Below are positions 1 through 6,200 of a stretch of DNA of 11,377 nucleotides, one piece after another. Source of the DNA: an uncultured Neomegalonema sp. (GTDB lineage Bacteria > Pseudomonadota > Alphaproteobacteria > Rhodobacterales > Rhodobacteraceae). Made by a program: the position numbers and the translations under genes. The notes below the pieces were generated by a model. The model made no database searches and was not told the DNA's origin. It saw only the letters and a list, made by a program, of their open reading frames with translations. The DNA is taken from assembly GCA_937927905.1 (NCBI GenBank), contig CALFWP010000172.1, positions 1-11,377 of the forward strand. Reading direction: 5' to 3'. Every line of letters begins with the position of its first letter. The stretch's first letter is position 1.

Positions 1-477
1 GACATGCCTTATATCCGCGCGCTGGAGGTGGCGACCTTCTATTTCATGTTTCAGCTCGCCCCGACGGGTGCCAATGCGCATATTCAAGTCTGCGGCACGA
101 CGACCTGCATGATCTGCGGCGCTGAGGATCTGACCGCGCTCTGTGAAAAGCTGATCGGTCCGGCGCATACGGTGTCCGCGGACGGGAAACTGTCCTGGGA
201 AGAGGTCGAATGCCTCGGAGCCTGCGCAAACGCGCCGATGGCCCAGATTGACAGCTGGGTGAAGGACGGCTTTCACTCCGATTATTATGAAGACTTGACC
301 GCAGAACGGTTTGAGGCGTTGATTGCAGCCTTCCGTGACGGCGAATACCCCAAACCCGGCTCGCAAACCGGGCGCTTTGCCTCCGAGCCTGCAGGCGGCG
401 CGACATCCCTGCTGAATGATCACACCGAACCGGCCAATGCGTCGGTTACTATTGCCCTGTCAGAAGGAGCGGCATAA
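1..477 (+). CDS. nuoE: NADH-quinone oxidoreductase subunit E (NuoE), 5'-truncated
   Basis: This is the 24-kDa-type subunit of respiratory complex I, part of the peripheral NADH dehydrogenase module on the cytoplasmic side of the membrane. It carries the [2Fe-2S] cluster N1a. The frame is open from the first base of the window, so the in-frame ATG at 4 is internal. Roughly 80-100 amino-terminal residues lie outside, judging from the usual family length. Counting from that ATG, the cluster ligands are Cys30 and Cys35 (VCGTTTCM) and Cys70 and Cys74 (VECLGACANAPM). The preceding block MPYIRALEVATFYFMF is also a family hallmark. The tail after about residue 110, with GRFASEPAGGATSL, is the low-complexity extension seen in alphaproteobacterial NuoE. 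The TAA stop overlaps the next ATG by one base (TAATG), indicating translational coupling. The Cys-Met-Ile-Cys stretch gives an extra cysteine (Cys38) next to the ligand pair. The assignment is firm. Confidence 0.96.
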   Translation, partial: DMPYIRALEVATFYFMFQLAPTGANAHIQVCGTTTCMICGAEDLTALCEKLIGPAHTVSADGKLSWEEVECLGACANAPMAQIDSWVKDGFHSDYYEDLTAERFEALIAAFRDGEYPKPGSQTGRFASEPAGGATSLLNDHTEPANASVTIALSEGAA

Positions 478-740
478 TGACAAAACTCGATTCACAACTG
501 GAACCCGGCCTGAGCATTTTTGATCGTCGCCGCCTGTTTTCGGGCCGTGCAATCTGGACATTTTTCTTTGCCGGTCTTGCTGTTCTGGTCATTCTGATGA
601 GCGGACTTTGGGACTATAAAGGGAATTTGATAGACACCTGGACCGGCTACCGGTTTCTCGTATTGCTGGCCACGGCGCTTTACGGCGTGATCCTGGGGTG
701 GATGATTTTTCCCCGCATCGGTCCGTTGAAAGATATCTGA
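477..740 (+). CDS. Small two-helix membrane protein encoded between nuoE and nuoF
   Basis: I do not recognise this 87-residue protein as a named family. It has a short polar amino terminus with an Arg cluster (Asp16-Arg17-Arg18-Arg19) and two hydrophobic segments, about residues 26-45 (IWTFFFAGLAVLVILMSGLW) and 59-78. A short polar loop separates them (DYKGNLIDTWTG), and the tail is FPRIGPLKDI. By the positive-inside rule the amino terminus is probably cytoplasmic, giving a hairpin with both ends inside. The start is well supported: AGAAGGAG at 462-469 lies seven bases before an ATG that overlaps the nuoE stop by one base. Its place inside the nuo operon suggests a role in assembly or stability of complex I, but this is inferred from position only. 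Alphaproteobacterial nuo operons often contain small unassigned ORFs, so it could equally be a dispensable passenger. Confidence 0.85.
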   Translation: MTKLDSQLEPGLSIFDRRRLFSGRAIWTFFFAGLAVLVILMSGLWDYKGNLIDTWTGYRFLVLLATALYGVILGWMIFPRIGPLKDI

Positions 741-788
741 ATATTTTGCGCGTCTCCGGCCTTTGCCGCAGCCTGAAGGAAGATCACC

Positions 789-2099
789 GTGAGCTTTGAT
801 TTTCTCACCGATAAAGACCGTATTTTCAATAACCTGTACGGCATGAAAGACCGCTCTCTGAAGGGTGTCAAGGCGCGCGGGCATTGGGATGACACGGCGG
901 GTATTCTGGCCAAAGGGCGCGACTGGATCGTACAGGAGATGAAAGACTCCGGCCTGCGAGGGCGCGGCGGTGCAGGATTTCCGACCGGCCTGAAATGGTC
1001 TTTCATGCCCAAGGAAAGCGATGGCCGCCCCCATTATTTGGTGGTCAATGCCGACGAGTCCGAACCCGGTACCTGTAAAGACCGCGAGATCATGCGCCAT
1101 GATCCCCATACACTGGTTGAAGGGTGCCTGATTGCCAGCTTCGCTATGGGCGCGAATGCCTGTTATATCTATATTCGCGGCGAATATGTCCGCGAGAAAG
1201 AAGCACTGCAACAGGCCATCGACGAGGCTTATGAAGATGGGCTGATCGGCAAAAATGCCTGTGGCAGCGGGTTTGATTTCGATCTCCATCTATCCCACGG
1301 GGCTGGGGCCTATATCTGCGGTGAAGAAACCGCGTTGCTCGAAAGTCTTGAAGGTAAAAAGGGTATGCCGCGCCTGAAGCCGCCTTTCCCGGCGAATGCA
1401 GGGCTGTACGGCAATCCGACAACAGTGAATAATGTCGAGTCCATTGCCGTCGTGCCGACGATCCTGCGGCGCGGGGCCTCATGGTTTGCCGGTTTCGGAC
1501 GTGAGCGCAATGCGGGCACGAAAGTCTTTGCCATCTCCGGCCATGTCGAGCGGCCTTGTGTGGTCGAAGAGGCGATGTCGATCCCGTTCCGCGAGCTGAT
1601 CGACAAACATTGCGGCGGGGTGCGTGGTGGCTGGGATAACCTGAAAGCCGTGATTCCGGGCGGGTCTTCGGTGCCTTGTCTGACCGCTGTGCAATGCGAA
1701 GATGTGCTTATGGATTTTGATGCGTTATCCGCGCTGAAATCCGGTCTCGGCACCGCTGCCGTGATTGTGATGGATCAGGACACCGATATTGTAAAAGCAA
1801 TCTGGCGGCTCTCGAAATTTTACAAACATGAAAGCTGCGGACAATGTACGCCCTGTCGCGAGGGGACCGGCTGGATGATGCGCGTCATGGACCGTCTTGT
1901 CACCGGTGATGCGGCCATTGAAGAAATTGATATGCTTCAGGAAGTCACCAAACAGGTCGAGGGTCACACGATCTGTGCACTTGGCGATGCGGCGGCCTGG
2001 CCGATCCAGGGCCTGATCCGCAATTTCCGGGGCGAAATCGAAGAACGGATCAAGGCAAAGCAGGCCGGGCGTGTTACGGCGGCGGTTGCCGCAGAATAA
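789..2099 (+). CDS. nuoF: NADH-quinone oxidoreductase subunit F (NuoF), NADH/FMN-binding
   Basis: This is the 51-kDa-type flavoprotein of complex I. It binds NADH and FMN, accepts hydride, and passes electrons to cluster N3. At 436 residues it has normal family length. Visible motifs are the glycine-rich nucleotide-binding stretch GLRGRGGAGFPTGLKW (residues 55-70), the FMN-site segment NADESEPGTCKDRE (87-100), GAGAYICGEETALLESLEG (171-189), NNVES (214-218), and the N3 [4Fe-4S] ligands ESCGQCTPCREGTG (Cys350, Cys353, Cys356) with Cys396 in HTICALGD. Translation starts at GTG 789, eight bases after GAAGGA at 775-780. The gap to the preceding small gene is only 48 bases, so the three genes are probably co-transcribed. 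The last 20 or so residues are an Ala/Lys-rich tail. The next gene is not nuoG, which would be the usual neighbour. The identification is firm. Confidence 0.97.
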   Translation: MSFDFLTDKDRIFNNLYGMKDRSLKGVKARGHWDDTAGILAKGRDWIVQEMKDSGLRGRGGAGFPTGLKWSFMPKESDGRPHYLVVNADESEPGTCKDREIMRHDPHTLVEGCLIASFAMGANACYIYIRGEYVREKEALQQAIDEAYEDGLIGKNACGSGFDFDLHLSHGAGAYICGEETALLESLEGKKGMPRLKPPFPANAGLYGNPTTVNNVESIAVVPTILRRGASWFAGFGRERNAGTKVFAISGHVERPCVVEEAMSIPFRELIDKHCGGVRGGWDNLKAVIPGGSSVPCLTAVQCEDVLMDFDALSALKSGLGTAAVIVMDQDTDIVKAIWRLSKFYKHESCGQCTPCREGTGWMMRVMDRLVTGDAAIEEIDMLQEVTKQVEGHTICALGDAAAWPIQGLIRNFRGEIEERIKAKQAGRVTAAVAAE

Positions 2100-2112
2100 A
2101 TTCACCTTTTTG

Positions 2113-2150
2113 GCGGGTAAAACGACCGGTTCTACACGGTGTATTCCCGC
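2113..2150 (+). terminator. Imperfect hairpin after nuoF, weak terminator candidate
   Basis: GCGGG (2113-2117) can pair with CCCGC (2146-2150), and an inner ACCG (2125-2128) with CGGT (2137-2140). It starts 13 bases after the nuoF stop. No T-tract follows, and the stems are separated by unpaired bases, so it may only slow or stabilise the 3' end of the message. It is the best structure I can find for ending the nuo transcript here. Confidence 0.25.
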
Positions 2151-2162
2151 TTGTGGAGTGAA

Positions 2163-2219
2163 ATGGCTTTATATGACTTTGCCAATGCCTATGAGCATGA
2201 TTTACCCCTGAATTTTTAA
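2163..2219 (+). CDS. Possible 18-residue leader peptide or uORF
   Basis: A short open frame, MALYDFANAYEHDLPLNF then TAA, follows GGAG at 2155-2158, four bases before the ATG. Nothing in the peptide is recognisable. It is neither a run of one amino acid (as in attenuators) nor cysteine-rich. It sits between nuoF and the small exported protein, just before an inverted repeat at 2229-2255. It may be chance, since 18 codons is short, and only the Shine-Dalgarno-like sequence argues for translation. Confidence 0.18.
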   Translation: MALYDFANAYEHDLPLNF

Positions 2220-2255
2220 CTTGTGCGAAGTCCGGCTGCTGTACAATGTCGGACT
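2220..2255 (+). promoter_or_regulatory. Candidate promoter with inverted repeat around the -10
   Basis: TACAAT at 2242-2247 resembles a sigma-70 -10 box. About sixteen bases upstream, CTTGTG (2220-2225) is a poor -35. An inverted repeat, AGTCCG (2229-2234) and CGGACT (2250-2255), brackets the -10, so it could be an operator or a 5' hairpin. It would drive the small exported protein at 2326 from its own start, with an untranslated leader of about 70 bases. The boxes are inferred by eye, but the six-base perfect repeat is plainly present. Confidence 0.35.
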
Positions 2256-2325
2256 GATATGAAGTTTCTGGTTCAGGGTAGCGAAGGCTGCAGCTGTGCC
2301 TTGAGTAAAATTAAGGAGTATTTTC

Positions 2326-2637
2326 ATGAAAGCCATACGAATTGCCGTTGTGATTGCCTGTACCGGAATGACGACAACCGCCTTTGCCAATGCTGATTAT
2401 CAATATGGCTGGTTGACGGGTGCCTTGCCTGGAACCGAGTTGGTGGCTGCGAATGTTGTGCGTGATCCTGCATTCACAGGAAACAAGGACGAGCAGGTAC
2501 AGGCTATGGATCAGGCGACAAAGGCTCTCAATACAGATTATTGTGAAAAAAAAGGCGCCTCTTTTGTCGCGGACCCGAAGATCATCATCTTTGATAAGGG
2601 TATCGGTGAGTGGATGATTGGCGGGATCTGCCAATAA
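2326..2637 (+). CDS. Small exported protein with two cysteines, function unknown
   Basis: I do not recognise this 103-residue protein. It begins with an export signal: Lys2 and Arg5, a short hydrophobic core, then a likely signal peptidase I site after Ala21 (TTTAFA, then NADYQ), leaving a mature protein of 82 residues. An alternative is a lipobox, because Val9-Ile10-Ala11-Cys12 fits the loose consensus. Cys12 would be unusually early, so I prefer ordinary cleavage. The mature part has exactly two cysteines, Cys73 (NTDYCEKK) and Cys102 (GGICQ, almost the last residue), suggesting one disulfide in the periplasm. Its ends read as beta strand (KIIIFDKG, EWMIGGICQ) and the middle (DEQVQAMDQATKALNT) as an amphipathic helix. 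The start is well fixed by AAGGAG at 2313-2318, seven bases before ATG. A strong terminator follows, so it is probably a single-gene transcript. Confidence 0.85.
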   Translation: MKAIRIAVVIACTGMTTTAFANADYQYGWLTGALPGTELVAANVVRDPAFTGNKDEQVQAMDQATKALNTDYCEKKGASFVADPKIIIFDKGIGEWMIGGICQ

Positions 2638-2682
2638 TATTATGCGGAGTTGCCCTTTTGAGGGACCGCTTATCAAGCAAAC

Positions 2683-2696
2683 CCGGAATATTCCGG
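2683..2696. repeat. Perfect 14-bp palindrome CCGGAATATTCCGG
   Basis: A perfect dyad sits 45 bases after the stop of the small exported protein and 12 bases before the terminator stem. With no loop it would be poor as an RNA hairpin. It could be a protein-binding site or simply part of a structured 3' end. No second copy is obvious in the window. Confidence 0.5.
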
Positions 2697-2708
2697 AAAA
2701 CAAAGTTG

Positions 2709-2749
2709 CCCCGGTGGTTCGATTCAGGCGGAAAACCATCGGGGTTTTT
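2709..2749 (+). terminator. Strong intrinsic terminator
   Basis: CCCCGGTGGTT (2709-2719) pairs with AACCATCGGGG (2734-2744). This is an 11-bp stem with one G-U wobble and a 14-base loop, followed directly by five Ts (2745-2749) and a further T-rich stretch. It is the textbook rho-independent layout and would end transcription of the small exported gene, insulating the RTX gene from read-through. Confidence 0.87.
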
Positions 2750-2954
2750 GAATTATTTTGAAATTTTAATAGCTTAACAAGCTGATCGTTTCTTTACTGA
2801 CGGGATAGGGATGTATCTTTTGTGAGTTGTCGTCGCCGGCACTCGATGTGTCCTGGGCAGTTATTCGTGTTGTGAACAGACCTATAAAATTCAATTCATT
2901 TTATTCCGGATATTGTAATAAAAAACCAGGCGGATGCTGGCTAAGTCCTACAAT

Positions 2955-2975
2955 GTTTAATCATATCAATTAAAC
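2955..2975. repeat. Inverted repeat GTTTAAT-N7-ATTAAAC
   Basis: A perfect 7-bp dyad (2955-2961 and 2969-2975) with a 7-base spacer, 240 bases upstream of the RTX start. Its size suits a dimeric regulator site. The AT-rich background raises the chance of coincidence. Confidence 0.4.
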
Positions 2976-3000
2976 CCAATGTAATTTGTAAATAAAATTC

Positions 3001-3067
3001 ATTTTGCAAAATATTAATAGATTATCTTATGCAAGATGCAAATAATATTTTGCAAAATGCAAAAATA
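3001..3067. promoter_or_regulatory. TGCAA repeat cluster with long inverted repeat
   Basis: The 18-base segment 3001-3018 is the reverse complement of 3041-3058 with one mismatch. Each half contains the self-complementary ATTTTGCAAAAT (3001-3012 and 3047-3058). Overlaid on this is a direct repeat: TGCAAGATGCAAA at 3030 and TGCAAAATGCAAA at 3051, 21 bp apart, close to two helical turns. TGCAA begins at 3030, 3037, 3051 and 3058, that is two pairs each 7 bp apart. Such phasing is typical of operator arrays bound cooperatively on one DNA face. Alternatively the 18-bp arms could form a cruciform or an RNA stem. No named regulator consensus is recognised. Confidence 0.5.
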
Positions 3068-3094
3068 CATATTTTTCAACGCTTATTTTTTAAA

Positions 3095-3135
3095 AATATG
3101 TTAATTTTGACATATTGTTAAATGTTTGATAACCG
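3095..3135 (+). promoter_or_regulatory. Candidate RTX promoter with overlapping dyad
   Basis: A consensus -35 box TTGACA lies at 3107-3112. The best matching -10 is weak (GATAAC at 3128-3133, spacing 15). The dyad AATATG-N10-CATATT (3095-3100 and 3111-3116) overlaps the -35, where a repressor or activator would act. The implied leader to ATG 3218 is about 75-80 bases. The poor -10 could mean activator dependence or another sigma factor. Confidence 0.35.
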
Positions 3136-3217
3136 ATCTTATTAATTAATGATCAAAATAAAATATGAATGCTTGTCTGAATTCACACGCAATTATGCGA
3201 AATGAACGAGGATATTT

Positions 3218-6200
3218 ATGAATACTACGATCAGTTCCAGCCGCAATCAGCTGCTTCCGGAAGTACTCAACGGACAATTGCTTGTTGCCACGTTGTATTT
3301 TACGAACACACCTGATGCCGTTGCTTTAACAGGTGATGATGCATCAAATTTTGATGTTGATATCATTGACGGCGTTGGCCACATCACACTTCGTTCCGAT
3401 GCCAATCCGGATTTTGAAAGCAACTTGTCGTATAATATTGGCATCGAAGTACAGTTCGGTACTGAAACTGAAGTCCTGTCCCATACAGTTCCGATTCAGG
3501 ATCTGATAGAGGTTCATGAGGGCACTGCTGCTGCGGACACAATCATCGGCACGCGCGGCGAGGATTATATTAATGCCGGTGCCGGAGATGACGTTCTGGA
3601 GGGTGGCGAACGTGATGACTGGTTTGTCGGCGGAGAGGGTGCCGATACACACCGCGGCGATGACGGGTTTGATACGGTTGATTACCGGTATTCAGCACAG
3701 GCTGTTGACGTAAATCTGGAAACCGGAACCGGTGCAGGCGGCAGTGCTGAGGGCGATACCTATAACAGTGTCGAGCGCATTTTCGGTTCTATCAACCATG
3801 ATGACACCCTGACCGGTTCAACCAAAGATGATAAACTTTACGGCCTGGGTGGTGATGATACGCTCGTTGGTGGCAATGGTGAAGATTACCTTGATGGCGG
3901 TGCGGGTGCAGATGTTCTGAACGGCGGCTCTTCACGGGATACGGTCCATTACGGCGAATCCGATACCGGCGTAGACGTCAACCTGCAAACCGGGGCCGGG
4001 CAAGGTGGTCACGCTGAAGGCGATACGCTGATCAGTATCGAAAAACTTCATGGGTCCGCTTTCAATGATACATTCACAGGGAGTAAGGCTGAAGAAAGGT
4101 TTTACGGCGAGGCAGGGGATGACGTCATCAGCGCCGGTGGCGGTGATGACCTGCTGGATGGTGGTGCCGGTGCGGATTATTTGGATGGCGGCGACGGGAT
4201 CGACAGAACTTCCTATGCCCTATCCGACTCGGCAATTTTCATTGACCTTGAAGAAGGAACCGCTTCAGGCGGACTTGCGGAAGGGGATACGCTCGTCAGC
4301 ATCGAAACAATCGAAGCTACGGATTTTGACGATACACTGCTCGGGTCATCCGGGTACGATATCCTCAGCGGTCTTGACGGCACCGACATCCTGGATGGCC
4401 GTGCCGGTGATGATGTTCTCAGCGGCGGCAGCGGGGATGACCAGGTCACGGGCGGTGAAGGAAAAGACCTGCTCTACGGCAATAGCGGCAATGACATCCT
4501 GAACGGTGGCGAGGGCAACGACAAGCTGTATGGCGATTCCGGTAACCTGTTATCCAACGGCAGTTTTGAAGATATTCCTGTTGCACCGGGTCAAACGGCC
4601 CTTGAACTTAATGTCGAAGGCTGGGACACGGATCAATCGGTGACATTCTGGCGGTCCGGACATGAAGGTGTTGCGGGTGATGATGGTGCTGTTTACCTGC
4701 AGCTTGATGCGCGTGATGCCAGCGAAGGCGTCGAGGAAATCGGGCAGACGGTTGATACACAGGCCGGTCAGCTGCATCAGTTGAGTTTTGCGATTGCGCT
4801 TCAGCCGGGAGCCGATCCCGCGTCCTCTGCTATTGAAGTTTTGTTGGATGGCAATGTTGTTGCAACCGTTACCCCCGCATCTGAAGAGTGGGAGCAGGTT
4901 GCACTTGACATCACACCGGCATCGTCAAGTTCTGCGATCTCATTCCGTGAAGTTGCGGGACAAAGTGACGGTTCCGGCGCATTGCTTGATAATGTGCTTC
5001 TGATGCCGGCGGGCAATGATGTGCTGTCGGGCGGTGACGGGGATGACCGGCTGTACGGTGATCTGGGCGCGGATACCCTGGACGGCGGCGAAGGCGTGGA
5101 CGATGCGCGCTATGAAGACTCTGTAGCGGGCGTTGACGTCGATCTCGCGCGCGGTACGGGCCTTGGCGGATTTGCGGAAGGCGATACCTATAACAGCATT
5201 GAGCGGGTTTACGGGGCCAGAGAGTATGACGATGTGCTGTCCGGAACGGACTCAGGAGATGAACAGCTTTACGGTCTTGGCGGGGATGATGTGATTTCCG
5301 GCCGTGGCGGGAATGATGTCCTCGGCGGCGGCGAAGGCAATGATACGATCAGCGGCGGTGACGGTAATGATACGATCGCAGGTGATCAGGGTGATGATGT
5401 GATCACTGCCGGTAACGGCAACGACAAAATTACGGCCGGTGAGGGTGCCGATACGGTCGATGGCGGCAATGGTGTTGATACCATTGATTATCGCGGGTCT
5501 ACCGGGGCAATCAATATTGCGCTGAATGGACAGGTCGGTTCCGGCGGTTTCGCCGAGGGTGATACACTGACCGGTATCGAGCGTATTTACGGATCGGAAT
5601 CCGGATCGGATATCATCGGCGGCTCTGACGGTAGAGACCGCATTTACGGTGAAGGCGGCGACGATGCGCTGTTCGGCGGCGGCGGCAAAGATTACATCAG
5701 CGGCGGTGACGGCAATGATACGCTTGACGGCGGTGACGGCGATGATGTGCTGCAAGCCGGTAGCGGTGATGATGTTCTGAGAGGCGGCGCAGGTGCGGAT
5801 GTCTTTAACGGCGGTGACGGCGAGGACACGGCGGATTATTCGGCGGAAACAGGTGCTTTCTCGATTAACGTGGACGACATTACACAGAATACCGGCGCAG
5901 CCGCGGGCGATACGTATATCTCGATCGAGCGGTTCTTCGGATCGAGCTACGAGGATGGTTTCCTCGGGTCTGCCGGAGCGGATAAATTCTATGGCAATGG
6001 CGGTGATGACGTTATTGATGGTGGCGACGGTGATGATTATCTCTCCGGTGGAGATGGTGACGACATCATTGAGGGCGGTGTCGGCCGTGATACGCTCGTC
6101 GGCGGTGATGGTAATAATATTCTGAATGGAGGTAATGGTAACGACTTATTTTATGCAGGGTCCGGCGTTGATACGATTGATGGCGGAGGCGGCTTTGATA

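Larger units (their letters stand above)
2750..3217. other. AT-rich gene-free region upstream of the RTX gene
   Basis: I see no convincing open frame in these 468 bases. From about 2880 onward the sequence is strikingly A+T-rich compared with the genes on either side. It holds several dyads: AGCTT-aac-AAGCT (2771-2783), GTTTAAT/ATTAAAC (2955-2975), the TGCAA-rich cluster (3001-3067), AATATG/CATATT (3095-3116), and the palindrome ATTAATTAAT (3141-3150). The RTX ribosome binding site GAGGA (3208-3212) closes it. This reads as a long regulatory region, plausibly bent and open to nucleoid proteins. A horizontally acquired origin for the RTX locus is another explanation. Confidence 0.7.

Noticed and set aside
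492..1289. 265-codon minus-strand frame across the small membrane gene and nuoF
   Set aside because: It overlaps two well-supported plus-strand genes, one of them the firmly identified nuoF. The product has no recognisable domain.
5252..5755. 167-codon open frame on the minus strand inside the RTX gene
   Set aside because: Same cause: repeated Gly/Asp codons lack antisense stops. The sequence is low-complexity with no start context.
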